Shown: positions 43,886-51,955 of the stretch, in pieces
How the letters are laid out: the number at the start of each line of letters is the position of its first letter
Numbering within the stretch: position 1 is the first letter of the stretch
Origin: Novosphingobium sp. G106
Lineage (GTDB): Bacteria > Pseudomonadota > Alphaproteobacteria > Sphingomonadales > Sphingomonadaceae
DNA length: 64,000 bases
Reading direction: 5' to 3'
NCBI RefSeq assembly: GCF_019075875.1
Contig: NZ_JAHOOZ010000001.1
Location: 5,212,001-5,276,000, forward strand
Translations under genes and position numbers: made by a program
The notes under the pieces: generated by a model
Database searches by the model: none
Told to the model about the DNA's origin: nothing
The model's input: only the letters and a program-made list of their open reading frames with translations

Positions 43886-45211
43886 TCATTCGCCTTCGCG
43901 CCGCTTGGCCCTCAGCTTGTCCCAATAGGCGATGCGTTCGATCACCTGCCGCTCGAAGCCGCGCTCGACCGGGTGGTAGAAGGTCTGCGGCGCCATCTCG
44001 TCGGGCCAATAGTCGGCGCCCGAAAAACCCTCGTCGGCGTCGTGGTCATAGGCATAGCCCTTGCCGTAGCCGATGTCCTTCATCAGCTTGGTCGGCGCGT
44101 TGAGGATCGTCGCCGGCGGCATCAGCGAGCCGGTCTCCCTGGCGCTGCGCCAGGCCTCCTTCTGCGCGACATAGGCGGCGTTCGATTTGGGCGCGGTCGC
44201 GAGGTAGAGGCAGGCCTGGACGATCGCCAGTTCGCCCTCGGGCGAGCCGAGGAAGTCGTAGGCGTCCTTGGCCGCAAGGCATTGCACCAGCGCTTCGGGA
44301 TCGGCGAGGCCCACGTCCTCGCTGGCGAAGCGGACCAGCCGGCGCAGCACATAGAGCGGCTCTTCGCCCGCGGTCAGCATCCGCGCCATGTAGTAGAGCG
44401 CGGCCTGCGGGTCCGAGCCGCGCAGGCTTTTGTGCAGCGCCGAGATCAGGTTGTAGTGCCCCTCGCGGTCCTTGTCATAGACCGCGACGCGGCGTTGCAG
44501 GAAAGCGCCGAGGCCGGCTGGATCGAGCGGCTCCGTGATCTTGGCGGCATAGAGCGTCTCGGCCTGGTTCAGCAGGAACCGTCCGTCGCCGTCGGCCGAG
44601 GCGACCAGCGCCTCGCGTGCCTCGGGCGTGACGGGTAGGGGGCCTTCGAGCGCCTCGGCCTTGTCGAGCAGCTTGGCCAGGGCATCGGCATCGAGCCGGC
44701 GCAGGATCAGCACCTGCGCGCGGGAGAGCAGGGCCGCGTTGAGCTCGAAGCTGGGATTCTCGGTCGTTGCGCCGACCAGGGTCACCGTGCCCTTCTCGAC
44801 GAACGGCAGGAAACCGTCCTGCTGCGCGCGATTGAAGCGGTGGATCTCGTCGACGAACAGCAAGGTGCGCTGCCCGGCCCTGGCCGCCACGTCTGCCTCG
44901 GCGAAGACCTTCTTCAAATCGGCAACGCCTGAAAAGACCGCACTGATCGCGACGAAGCGCATGCCCACTGAATCGGCGAGCAGTCGCGCCGTGCTCGTCT
45001 TGCCCGTGCCCGGCGGCCCCCAGAGGATCATCGACGAGAGCTTGCCCGCCGCCACCATCCGCCCGATCGCGCCTTCCGGCCCGGTGATGTGCTCCTGTCC
45101 GACGACGTCGGCCAGCGTGCGCGGGCGCAGCCGATCGGCCAGCGGCGCGTCGGGGCTGGGTTCGTCCTGTCTGGGCTGAGCCGGCATGTCGTCGGCGAAA
45201 AGATCGGCCAT
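43886..45211 (-). CDS. rarA: Replication-associated recombination protein RarA (MgsA)
   Basis: This 441-residue AAA+ ATPase acts at stalled replication forks. The N-terminus 'LADRLRPRTLADVVGQEHIT' is followed by Walker A 'GPPGTGKTSTARLLAD', Walker B 'LLFVDEIHRFNRAQQD', sensor 1 'VTLVGATTENPSFE' and a C-terminal tetramerisation region ('YPHDADEG'-like, here 'YDHDADEGFSGADYWPDEM'). It has its own start preceded by a short gap and is transcribed away from the membrane-protein gene at 45300. Length and motif order are typical. Confidence 0.96.
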   Translation of the reverse strand: MADLFADDMPAQPRQDEPSPDAPLADRLRPRTLADVVGQEHITGPEGAIGRMVAAGKLSSMILWGPPGTGKTSTARLLADSVGMRFVAISAVFSGVADLKKVFAEADVAARAGQRTLLFVDEIHRFNRAQQDGFLPFVEKGTVTLVGATTENPSFELNAALLSRAQVLILRRLDADALAKLLDKAEALEGPLPVTPEAREALVASADGDGRFLLNQAETLYAAKITEPLDPAGLGAFLQRRVAVYDKDREGHYNLISALHKSLRGSDPQAALYYMARMLTAGEEPLYVLRRLVRFASEDVGLADPEALVQCLAAKDAYDFLGSPEGELAIVQACLYLATAPKSNAAYVAQKEAWRSARETGSLMPPATILNAPTKLMKDIGYGKGYAYDHDADEGFSGADYWPDEMAPQTFYHPVERGFERQVIERIAYWDKLRAKRREGE

Positions 45212-45299
45212 GGGAGCTATCTAGGGACAATCGCGCGGCTTTGCAGTATCTCAATCCTCCCCGAGCTTCGCTCGGAGAAGGTCAGGGGAGCCACCGGTC

Positions 45300-45806
45300 A
45301 TGGAACAGACAGCGACACGCCCCCGGCACTTCTGGCCGGTCGCCGCGGCGAGCCTGCTGTGGAATGCCTTCGGCGCCTACGACTGGCTGATGACCAATTC
45401 GCGCAACGCCGCCTATCTCGCGCCGTTCCCGCCCGAGTTCATGCAGTACGTCGATGCCATGCCCTATTGGGCGCTCGCCGCCTGGACGCTCGGCGTCTGG
45501 GCCGCGGTCGCGGGCTCGATTCTGCTGCTGCGCCGCTCGCGCTTCGCGGTCCACGCGTTCGCGGCGTCGTTGCTCGGGCTGGCGGCGAGCACGGCCTATC
45601 AGGCGAGCATCGAGCTGCCCGCGTCGATGATCTCGGGTCCGGCGATCGGCATGACGCTGGTGATCTGGATCGGCGCGATCGCGCTGCTTTGGTACGCGGT
45701 GCGGATGCGGGGGCAGGGGGGTGTTGCGGTAGGGTGTTTGACTACCGCGCAGACGAAAGTCATGGCGAGCGCGCCAATCCGGCGTTTGTTCACCTTTATA
45801 CTATAG
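45300..45806 (+). CDS. Small membrane protein, unknown; C-terminus possibly shifted
   Basis: This 168-residue protein has four hydrophobic helices ('HFWPVAAASLLWNAFGAYDW', 'YWALAAWTLGVWAAVAGSIL', 'FAASLLGLAASTAYQASIE' and 'LVIWIGAIALLWYAVRMR'). The remaining about 30 residues ('GGVAVGCLTTAQTKVMASAP') are unlike the rest. If the six-G run at 45716-45721 had five G's, the frame would end 'RMRGQGVLR' with a stop at 45730-45732, a natural finish. So the tail may come from an indel or from neighbouring acquired DNA. Function unknown. Confidence 0.68.
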   Translation: MEQTATRPRHFWPVAAASLLWNAFGAYDWLMTNSRNAAYLAPFPPEFMQYVDAMPYWALAAWTLGVWAAVAGSILLLRRSRFAVHAFAASLLGLAASTAYQASIELPASMISGPAIGMTLVIWIGAIALLWYAVRMRGQGGVAVGCLTTAQTKVMASAPIRRLFTFIL

Positions 45807-45841
45807 CAGCGCACTTAGAATGATTGGCATGAAGGTGGTGC

Positions 45842-46258
45842 ATGGCTGACTTACGTTCTTTTCTGCTGCTTTCGACTAGGCACCTCATACGACCTATGAA
45901 ATCGATTCTAGGTGAAGGCTGTAATGGCAATCATCCTCCGCAACTCCGTTCATGGTGTTCTTGGACAACATTCGGGGCTTTGAGCATCGATGCTAGATAC
46001 TGGGTCGATGAGCTGCCTTTGGAGTCAGAATTAGGTGAGCAGTACGTGCATGATGGAGGGACTTGGGGCCAGCCTTTTTTATATGAAGAACTGGCGCACG
46101 TAATCATACCGCGACGGTTCATAGAAGATTCTATGTTTAACAAAAAGTTCACATCCTGGGAACATGAGCAGGATATCGATGGGCTATCAGTATTGCTCAA
46201 TGATGCGGGAATTGAGCATCGTACCTCTCAATTAGTGCTCGAAGTTAAGCTTTTCTGA
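45842..46258 (+). CDS. Orphan protein in low-GC DNA
   Basis: This 138-residue protein has no recognisable family, no signal peptide and no membrane helix. Part of its sequence reads 'ELAHVIIPRRFIEDSMFNKK' and 'DIDGLSVLLNDAGIEHRTS'. The start ATG at 45842 follows AAGGTGG. The coding DNA is far richer in A and T than every neighbour, using TTA, ATA, AGG and CTA codons that are rare in the rest of the window, which points to recent acquisition. It sits between a membrane-protein gene and the M14 peptidase, with no transposase visible. It could be an immunity, antitoxin or phage-derived gene, but nothing in the sequence proves that. Confidence 0.6.
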   Translation: MADLRSFLLLSTRHLIRPMKSILGEGCNGNHPPQLRSWCSWTTFGALSIDARYWVDELPLESELGEQYVHDGGTWGQPFLYEELAHVIIPRRFIEDSMFNKKFTSWEHEQDIDGLSVLLNDAGIEHRTSQLVLEVKLF

Positions 46259-46282
46259 CGGGCGCAGTCACCGGTCTAACTC

Positions 46283-47428
46283 TCAACCCGCCCCCTTCTG
46301 CCAATCCAGCCACTCCGCCAGCGCCGCCAGACACTCGCGCCCCAGCAGTCGGCTGCGCTCGGGGCTCCACCCCTGCTCTTCGCTCGGCAGGTCGTCGTGG
46401 TCCTTGAACGGCATTTCCAAGGTCATCGCCACGGCGCCGAAACGCTCGGCGAGCTGGTTGGTCGACATGGCGAGGTTGGCCTTGCTCGCGGGCGTGGTCG
46501 GGTAGCCGCGCCGGGTCTGGAAGTCGGGCGTGCGGCGCGCGAGGATCTCGCAGTAGCGGCGATAGCCGGCGCGCTGGTCGTGCTGGAGCGAGGGGATGCC
46601 CTCGAACCCCGCCATGAACACCGCCGAGATCGCCTCGTCGCCGTGGACGTCCATCGAGAAGTCGACGCCGCTGGCGTCCATCGCCCCGCGGATCGCGACG
46701 ACTTCGGGCGAGCGCTCCGGCGTCGGGTCGGCCCATTCGCGGTTGAGGTTCACGCCGATGGCATTGGTCCGCAGGTGCCCGCGGCACGAGCCGTCGGGAT
46801 TGGCATTGGGCACGACGTGCAGCCGGCAGCGCTGGCGCAGCACGCGGGCGATCGGATCGGCGGGATCGGTCAGCGCTTCGAGCGCGCCTTCCATCCACCA
46901 TTCGGCCATCGATTCGCCCGGATGCTGGCGGGCGTAGAGCCAGACCTGCACCGGGCCTTCGCCCATTTCGAGGCAGTCGATCGGCTGGCCTTCGAGGCTG
47001 TAACCGAGGCATCGGTAGTCGACGCCCTCGCTGGTGGTCGCGGCGGCGACGAGATCGTGGTGCCGCTCCATCGAATAGGGCGCGAAATAGGCGAACCAGC
47101 ACACGTCGCTCTCGGGCGTGTAGCGGATCGTCAACGTGCCGGCGTCGGCCTTCTCGTCCCAGCTCGTCTCGGCGCGGCCCCAATACTGTCGGTCCTCGGA
47201 AACGGCAGCCCGGTAGCCGGGCCAGCCGCCGGGGTAGGCGGCGGCGTTGAGGGCGGTCAGGCGCAGTTCGAGCTCGCGTCCCTTGCCGCCGGTGACGCGG
47301 AAGTGGAACCACTGGAAGAAGTCGGAATCGCGGTCGCGCCGGATTTTCAGCGCGGCGCTCGCGCCGGAGATGGACAGGACTTCGATGTTGCCGGAATCGA
47401 AGGCAGCGGTGATCTGGATGTCGCTCAT
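46283..47428 (-). CDS. M14-family (cytosolic-type) carboxypeptidase
   Basis: This 381-residue protein has the cytosolic carboxypeptidase layout. A beta-rich N-terminal domain (about 1-125: '[20 protein letters not shown]', '[20 protein letters not shown]') is followed by an M14 zinc domain. The zinc ligands are in '[20 protein letters not shown]' (HxxE) and '[15 protein letters not shown]' (His); '[15 protein letters not shown]' contains the conserved Asn-Arg. The catalytic Glu is expected in '[10 protein letters not shown]'. No signal peptide is visible, so it acts in the cytosol. It overlaps the DUF4136 lipoprotein gene upstream by 4 bases (47425-47428). Confidence 0.9.
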   Translation of the reverse strand: MSDIQITAAFDSGNIEVLSISGASAALKIRRDRDSDFFQWFHFRVTGGKGRELELRLTALNAAAYPGGWPGYRAAVSEDRQYWGRAETSWDEKADAGTLTIRYTPESDVCWFAYFAPYSMERHHDLVAAATTSEGVDYRCLGYSLEGQPIDCLEMGEGPVQVWLYARQHPGESMAEWWMEGALEALTDPADPIARVLRQRCRLHVVPNANPDGSCRGHLRTNAIGVNLNREWADPTPERSPEVVAIRGAMDASGVDFSMDVHGDEAISAVFMAGFEGIPSLQHDQRAGYRRYCEILARRTPDFQTRRGYPTTPASKANLAMSTNQLAERFGAVAMTLEMPFKDHDDLPSEEQGWSPERSRLLGRECLAALAEWLDWQKGAG

Positions 47429-48015
47429 TTCACCTGGATAGTTTCACCCGAGTTCCCGGGGAAGCCCTTGAACAGCGCCTCGGCCATCTTCGCCGCGCCG
47501 AGCTGGCTGTTGGCGAGCGGCGATTTCTCGGTGACGGTGAAGCTCGAGCGGCCTTCCCAGAGTGCCTGGCCGGTGGCGCGGTCCTTGATCGTGACCGCGA
47601 GCTCGGTCTCGACGACGGCCGGGGGAGGGCCCGACAGGTCGATGCCGAGGCCCAGCCCGACCCCCGAACCGTAGGAGCCGGTCGATCCGCCGACCCCGAC
47701 CGAGACCGGATTGCGGTTGCGCTCCGGCTGGTAGGTCTGGCGCTGGAGACGCACATAGGCGACCTGGTCGCCAGTGCCTGCCGCCTGCTCACGGTAGCCC
47801 AGCACTGTCAGCTGACGGCCGACTGCGGCGGCGTAGGTCCGCCATTCGAGGCTGTCGCCGGCCATCCCCGGCGCGGGTTCCACCGATACCACGCCGCGGC
47901 CGAGCCGGGCGGTATCGGGTGCATGGAAACGCGTCACCTCGACCGGGCCTACCGGTGCGACGCAGCCTGAGAGCATGAGCGAGAGCGCCGCGGCGGCAAA
48001 GGGAAGCGTCTTCAT
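47425..48015 (-). CDS. DUF4136 lipoprotein
   Basis: This protein of about 196 residues has a lipobox 'MLSGC' near residue 17-18, then a DUF4136 domain. '[20 protein letters not shown]' and '[20 protein letters not shown]' are present, and the middle holds a Gly-rich segment ('[19 protein letters not shown]'). I take ATG 48015, which gives a clean signal; the frame to 48078 adds unrelated residues. It is related to the next gene upstream (48103-48837), suggesting an ancient duplication. It overlaps the M14 gene by 4 bases. Confidence 0.82.
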   Translation of the reverse strand: MKTLPFAAAALSLMLSGCVAPVGPVEVTRFHAPDTARLGRGVVSVEPAPGMAGDSLEWRTYAAAVGRQLTVLGYREQAAGTGDQVAYVRLQRQTYQPERNRNPVSVGVGGSTGSYGSGVGLGLGIDLSGPPPAVVETELAVTIKDRATGQALWEGRSSFTVTEKSPLANSQLGAAKMAEALFKGFPGNSGETIQVK

Positions 48016-48102
48016 GGCATCGTCTCCACCAACCCCGTCGTTGCGGGCACGGCCGTCCGAAACCAGAACGTGTGGCATACCATGCAGTTGCGCAAGTCTG
48101 CG

Positions 48103-48837
48103 CTAGCCGCCGAGATCGGCGCGGGGCATCGACACGCCGTCGCTGGCGCGCGGGAAGCCGTCGAACAGGGCCGCGGCGAGCTTGGCGGCGATGGCCTGGT
48201 CGCCCCACTTGTCGTCGCCTTCGCGCGTCGCCACTTCGGCGCGGCCTTCCCAGAGCACGGCATTGGTCGTCCGGTCGCGGATGCGTGCCTCCAGCTTGGT
48301 CGAGACCAGCGGCGGCAGCGGCTTGGTCATGTCGATGTTGAGCGCCATGCCATAGCCCATGCCGCGGTTGCTCGCCGACATCGCCACTTCGCCGCTGACC
48401 GGCTTGTGCTTCTGTTCGGCGGGTTCGAGCACGGTGCGCGTCACCTTGAGCTCGGCGAGCTGGCCGCCGGCGGGCTGGGCATGCGCGGTGTCGTAGCCGG
48501 CGTGGACGAGCTGGTCGATTACCGCGGCTTCGTAGGCGGCGCGGTCGCTCTGGGCCACGTAGTCCTGGCCTGCGGTCTGCGAGGCGACGGCGATCGCGCC
48601 GTGGCCGAGCGCATCGGCAGCGGTTCCCTCGGCGACGAAGCGGGCCACCTGGACCCGGCCTTCGCGGCTGCGGTCGCGTTCGACGCGAGAGGAGGATGAG
48701 GGACCGTCCCAGCGTGAGTTGCCCCAGCCGGGCTCGCCCCAGCCCGGTCCGCCCCATCCGCCGGGACGGGCCTGGGCCGGTGCGCCAAGCGCGAGCGCCA
48801 GAAGGGAGAGGGCGGCGAGTGTCGATCGATTGCGCAT
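48103..48837 (-). CDS. DUF4136-type secreted protein
   Basis: This protein of about 244 residues has a signal peptide ('MRNRSTLAALSLLALALGAP', cleaved near 'AQA'), a Gly/Trp-rich stretch ('GGWGGPGWGEPGWGNSRW') and a DUF4136-like domain whose 'LEARIRDRTTNAVLWEGRAE' corresponds to the strand in the lipoprotein downstream. I use ATG 48837 because it opens a signal peptide; the frame to 48933 does not. The function of the domain is unknown; these genes are often in envelope stress or lipoprotein clusters. It lies 87 bases upstream of the related lipoprotein gene. Confidence 0.78.
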   Translation of the reverse strand: MRNRSTLAALSLLALALGAPAQARPGGWGGPGWGEPGWGNSRWDGPSSSSRVERDRSREGRVQVARFVAEGTAADALGHGAIAVASQTAGQDYVAQSDRAAYEAAVIDQLVHAGYDTAHAQPAGGQLAELKVTRTVLEPAEQKHKPVSGEVAMSASNRGMGYGMALNIDMTKPLPPLVSTKLEARIRDRTTNAVLWEGRAEVATREGDDKWGDQAIAAKLAAALFDGFPRASDGVSMPRADLGG

Positions 48838-48971
48838 AAGTGCTCCGGGCATACGATATGCCAACCCCATATCGAGGCCTAGGCGCGCGCCGCTTGCGGC
48901 GGAATGAACGAGAATCCGTTTCGGCGCCCGCATTTACCGGATCGCTACGCCTGCCATGTTAGCCGCAGGCC

Positions 48972-49982
48972 ATGTCCTTCCAGAAGCCACCCGTGCTCGT
49001 GACCGGCGGCGCCGGCTATATCGGTAGCCACGCCGTGCTCGCTCTGGCCGATGCCGGCTGGCCGGTGGCGGTGGTCGACAACCTCTGCACGGGCTTCCGC
49101 TGGGCCGTGCCGGAGAGCGTTCCCTTCTTCGAGGGCGACGTCGGCAACGCCGATCTGATGCGCCAGATATTTGCCACGCAGGGCACCCAGGCGATCCTGC
49201 ACTTCGCCGGCTCGGTCGTCGTGCCGGAATCGGTGAGCGATCCGCTCAAGTACTATCGCAACAACACCGGCAACACCTGCGCGCTGCTGAGCGCCGCGGT
49301 GGCGGCCGGCGTGCCGCATTTCATCTTCAGCTCGACCGCGGCGACCTATGGTGTGCCCGATGTCTCGCCGGTCACCGAAAGCACGCCGCAGGTGCCGATC
49401 AACCCCTACGGCATGTCGAAGCTGATGACCGAGGCGATGCTGGCCGACATCGCCGCGGCGCACTCGATCAACTACTGTGCATTACGCTATTTCAACGTCG
49501 CCGGCGCCGATCCCGATGCGCGGACAGGCCAGTCCACGGCGGGAGCGACGCACCTGATCAAGGTTGCGGTCGAAGCGGCGCTGGGCCAGCGCGAGGGTGT
49601 CGACGTCTACGGCACCGACTACCCGACTCCCGACGGCACCGGCGTACGCGACTATATCCACGTCTCGGACCTCGCCGCGGCGCATGTCCTGGCCCTGGAG
49701 GCGCTGATCATGAACCCGGCGCACTCGCTGACGATGAACTGCGGCTATGGCCGCGGCTTTTCGGTTCTCGAAGTGCTGGACGCGGTCGAGCGGGTGTCCG
49801 GCCGCAAGATCGCGCGCCGTCTCTGCCTGCGCCGCGCGGGTGACCCCGATTCGCTGATCTCGGATAATTCGCGGATCAAGGCGACGCTGCCCTGGGTACC
49901 GCGGCATGCCGATCTGGACGCGATCGTCGGCCATGCGCTGGCCTGGGAGCAAAAGCTCGCGGAGATCCGCCGCGCCGCTTGA
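48972..49982 (+). CDS. galE: UDP-glucose 4-epimerase
   Basis: This 336-residue extended SDR interconverts UDP-glucose and UDP-galactose. The NAD motif is 'VTGGAGYIGSHAVLALADAG', the catalytic serine is in 'FIFSSTAATYGVP', the Tyr-Lys pair is in 'NPYGMSKLMTEAM', and 'YFNVAGADPDARTGQ' and 'DYIHVSDLAAAHVLALEAL' are GalE hallmarks. No other Leloir gene adjoins it; a role in surface polysaccharide precursor supply is likely. Confidence 0.96.
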   Translation: MSFQKPPVLVTGGAGYIGSHAVLALADAGWPVAVVDNLCTGFRWAVPESVPFFEGDVGNADLMRQIFATQGTQAILHFAGSVVVPESVSDPLKYYRNNTGNTCALLSAAVAAGVPHFIFSSTAATYGVPDVSPVTESTPQVPINPYGMSKLMTEAMLADIAAAHSINYCALRYFNVAGADPDARTGQSTAGATHLIKVAVEAALGQREGVDVYGTDYPTPDGTGVRDYIHVSDLAAAHVLALEALIMNPAHSLTMNCGYGRGFSVLEVLDAVERVSGRKIARRLCLRRAGDPDSLISDNSRIKATLPWVPRHADLDAIVGHALAWEQKLAEIRRAA

Positions 49983-50052
49983 CTTGGGCGCGCTCGCACC
50001 CTAACGGCGCACCTTCGATTTTTGGGCGGCAGACGCCGCGGAAGAGACAGTC

Positions 50053-50178
50053 ATGAAGATTCGCAACAGCCTCAAGTCGCTCAAGGACCGCCACCGGGAC
50101 AACCGCGTGATCCGCCGCCGTGGCCGGACCTATGTGATCAACAAGACCAACCGCCGCTTCAAGGCGCGCCAGGGCTGA
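50053..50178 (+). CDS. rpmJ: 50S ribosomal protein L36 (zinc-free form)
   Basis: This gene encodes 41 residues beginning '[20 protein letters not shown]' and ending in a basic, Lys/Arg-rich tail '[12 protein letters not shown]'. That is the pattern of the alphaproteobacterial L36 lacking the zinc-ribbon cysteines (no CxxC). It is a separate gene with GGAAGAGA upstream, and a hairpin terminator lies 12 bases after its stop. It lies alone between galE and a HAD hydrolase, away from the main ribosomal operon. Confidence 0.94.
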   Translation: MKIRNSLKSLKDRHRDNRVIRRRGRTYVINKTNRRFKARQG

Positions 50179-50189
50179 TTCGCTTAGCG

Positions 50190-50207
50190 CCCCCGCGCTT
50201 GCGGGGG
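50190..50207 (+). terminator. Terminator hairpin after rpmJ
   Basis: CCCCCGC-GCTT-GCGGGGG is a perfect 7-base stem with a 4-base loop 12 bases downstream of the rpmJ stop. There is no clear U-run after it. Confidence 0.6.
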
Positions 50208-50247
50208 GCCTCAGTCAGCAGGGCGGTCCCTCTCGTGAAGAGGTTTT

Positions 50248-50272
50248 AAGGTCCCTGCTGCGCGGGGACCTT
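50248..50272 (+). other. Leader hairpin before the HAD gene
   Basis: AAGGTCCC and GGGACCTT arms enclose a loop of nine bases. The hairpin ends 5 bases before the ATG at 50278 and leaves no visible Shine-Dalgarno sequence, so it may restrict translation, act as a second rpmJ terminator, or indicate a misplaced start. Confidence 0.45.
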
Positions 50273-50277
50273 CACTT

Positions 50278-50895
50278 ATGTCCTCAGCACCGGTCTCGGC
50301 AGTCGTCTTCGATGTCGGCAAGGTCCTTTACCAATGGGACCTGCGCCATCTGTTTGCCAAGCTGATCGCCGATCCGGACGAGCTCGAGTGGTTCGTCGGC
50401 ACGGTCGTCACGCCCGAGTGGCACTACCAGCACGACACAGGGCGGATGCTCGCGGAGACGATTCCCGAGCGCATTGCCGAGTTCCCGGAGCATGAGGCGC
50501 TGATTCGCGCTTTCGCCGCACGCTTCGGCGAGACGATTCCCGGCCCGGTGCCCGGTAGCCTCGAACTGGTCGAGGAACTCTATGTCCGCGGCGTGCCGCT
50601 GTTCGCGATCACCAATTTCAGCGCCGACTTCTGGCCGCCGTTCCGCGTCGGCCAGCCGATCTTCGACCGCTTTCGCGACATCGTCGTCTCGGGTGACGAG
50701 AAGCTCTATAAGCCCAACCCCGAGATCTACGCCCTGGCCGCCCAGCGCTTCGGCCACGCTCCCGGCGAGATGCTGTTCATCGACGACAATGCGGAGAACG
50801 TCACCGCGGCGCGCGACTGCGGCTGGCAGGCGCACCATTTCATCGACGCCCCGACCCTGGCCGCGGACCTGCGCGCGCGCGGCCTGCTCGCCTGA
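50278..50895 (+). CDS. HAD-IA family hydrolase
   Basis: This 205-residue protein is a haloacid-dehalogenase-like phosphatase. Motif I is 'VVFDVGKVLYQWD' (nucleophile Asp12), motif II is 'LFAITNFSADFW', motif III is near 'GDEKLYKPNPEIY', and motif IV is 'MLFIDDNAENVTAARDCGW'. The family is that of YihX-like phosphatases and 2-haloacid dehalogenases. The substrate cannot be inferred. The start codon lies just after a hairpin and has no obvious ribosome site. A strong terminator follows 7 bases after its stop. Confidence 0.85.
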   Translation: MSSAPVSAVVFDVGKVLYQWDLRHLFAKLIADPDELEWFVGTVVTPEWHYQHDTGRMLAETIPERIAEFPEHEALIRAFAARFGETIPGPVPGSLELVEELYVRGVPLFAITNFSADFWPPFRVGQPIFDRFRDIVVSGDEKLYKPNPEIYALAAQRFGHAPGEMLFIDDNAENVTAARDCGWQAHHFIDAPTLAADLRARGLLA

Positions 50896-50902
50896 TACGA
50901 AA

Positions 50903-50930
50903 AAGGCCCCCGCGGGACGGCGGGGGCCTT
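50903..50930 (+). terminator. Rho-independent terminator after the HAD gene
   Basis: AAGGCCCCCGC and GCGGGGGCCTT form an 11-base perfect stem with a 6-base loop, followed by TCTCGTT. Upstream A-residues make it potentially bidirectional. Confidence 0.85.
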
Positions 50931-50992
50931 CTCGTTGCTGCAATGCCGGGGCAGGCGGGGGGTGGGGCTGCTCCGGCTCGGGGAGGGTGCTG

Positions 50993-51304
50993 TTAGGTCC
51001 CCCCGTTGCAGCGTGAGATGTCTTCGCTCGAAAGCTCGCCGGCCGGCGTCGAGAACCGGGCGACCTGGCCGAAGGCCTTGGCGACGCGCTGGCAGACCAG
51101 CAGCGGGCGCGAACCGTCCGAGGCCGCGGCGCAGTGCTCGCCGTCGCACTTCCACAGGACGCCGCTGACGATTTCCTGCTTGGGCTGCAGCAGCGGCGTC
51201 ACCAGCGAAGCGAAAGCGCCGCTGCGCGGCGCGGCCTGGGCGGTTCCGGCAAAGGCAGCCAGTCCCAGCGCGAAGGCAGAGAGCAAGGTCGGAAACTGTC
51301 GCAT
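50993..51304 (-). CDS. CC_3452-type secreted protein, unknown function
   Basis: This 103-residue protein has a signal peptide ('MRQFPTLLSAFALGLAAFAG', cleaved near 'AQAAP') and a small mature domain with three cysteines in 'VLWKCDGEHCAAASDG' and 'LVCQRVAKAFG', ending 'DISRCNGGT'. This matches the small CC_3452-like family common in Caulobacter and sphingomonads; the function is unknown. It diverges from the HxlR regulator across a 128-base gap with two palindromes (51334 and 51357). Confidence 0.82.
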   Translation of the reverse strand: MRQFPTLLSAFALGLAAFAGTAQAAPRSGAFASLVTPLLQPKQEIVSGVLWKCDGEHCAAASDGSRPLLVCQRVAKAFGQVARFSTPAGELSSEDISRCNGGT

Positions 51305-51333
51305 TGGATCTTCCCCATTTCCAGTTGCGAATC

Positions 51334-51366
51334 GAAACCTACATAACTAGGTTTCAAGTTGCAACT
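51334..51366. promoter_or_regulatory. Two palindromes in the HxlR divergent promoter
   Basis: GAAACCTA-CATAAC-TAGGTTTC (51334-51355) has perfect 8-base arms, and AGTTGCAACT (51357-51366) is a perfect 10-base palindrome immediately beside it. They sit about 70 bases before the HxlR start and 30 bases before the CC_3452-type start, so HxlR is the likely binder. Confidence 0.5.
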
Positions 51367-51432
51367 AGAAATGCAATTTGGCCATACCGGGTAATTTACG
51401 TAGGTATGGCAAATGGGATAGGGTTGGCCTGA

Positions 51433-51951
51433 ATGACGAAATTGCGCGAACCGCTCGAGGAAATCGGCGCCTGTGGCTTGCCCCTGGCGCTGGAAGTCAT
51501 GGGCGAGCGCTGGTCGTTCATGATCCTGCGTGCCGCCTTCAATGGCGTCTGGCATTTCGAGGAATTCCTCGGCGTGCTGGGCATCGCCCGCAACATCCTG
51601 TCGAATCGCCTCTCCAAGCTGGTCGAACACGGCATCATGCGCCGCGAGCCATGCCCCGAGGACCGCCGCAAGGTCGAATACCGGCTCACCGACAAGGGCG
51701 AGGACCTGCTGCCCGCCATGCTGGCGCTGCGCCAGTGGGGCGAGAAATACGGGCTGGGCGTGCCATCCAACCCGGTGCTCGTCGACAAGCGCGATCACCA
51801 GCCGATCCGCCTCGTCAACGTCCGTGGCCATGACGACCGCGTGCTGACCTGGCATGAGCTACAGTGGCAGGATCGATCGGAGATCGGCGCGGAGAAGGCG
51901 TGCTCGGGACCTGCAGTCGAGGATCTGCCGGGGTGGCGGCAGAAGGACTAG
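51433..51951 (+). CDS. HxlR-family transcription regulator
   Basis: This 172-residue winged-helix protein has the HxlR/MarR-like signature 'LPLALEVMGERWSFMILRAA', 'FEEFLGVLGIARNILSNRLS' and 'YRLTDKGEDLLPAMLALRQW'. The C-terminal about 60 residues, including 'NPVLVDKRDHQPIRLV', are an extension seen in part of the family. HxlR regulators often sense redox or small aldehydes and usually control a divergent gene; here that is the CC_3452-type gene. The ATG at 51433 is the natural start of the conserved domain. Confidence 0.88.
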   Translation: MTKLREPLEEIGACGLPLALEVMGERWSFMILRAAFNGVWHFEEFLGVLGIARNILSNRLSKLVEHGIMRREPCPEDRRKVEYRLTDKGEDLLPAMLALRQWGEKYGLGVPSNPVLVDKRDHQPIRLVNVRGHDDRVLTWHELQWQDRSEIGAEKACSGPAVEDLPGWRQKD

Positions 51952-51955
51952 CGGC

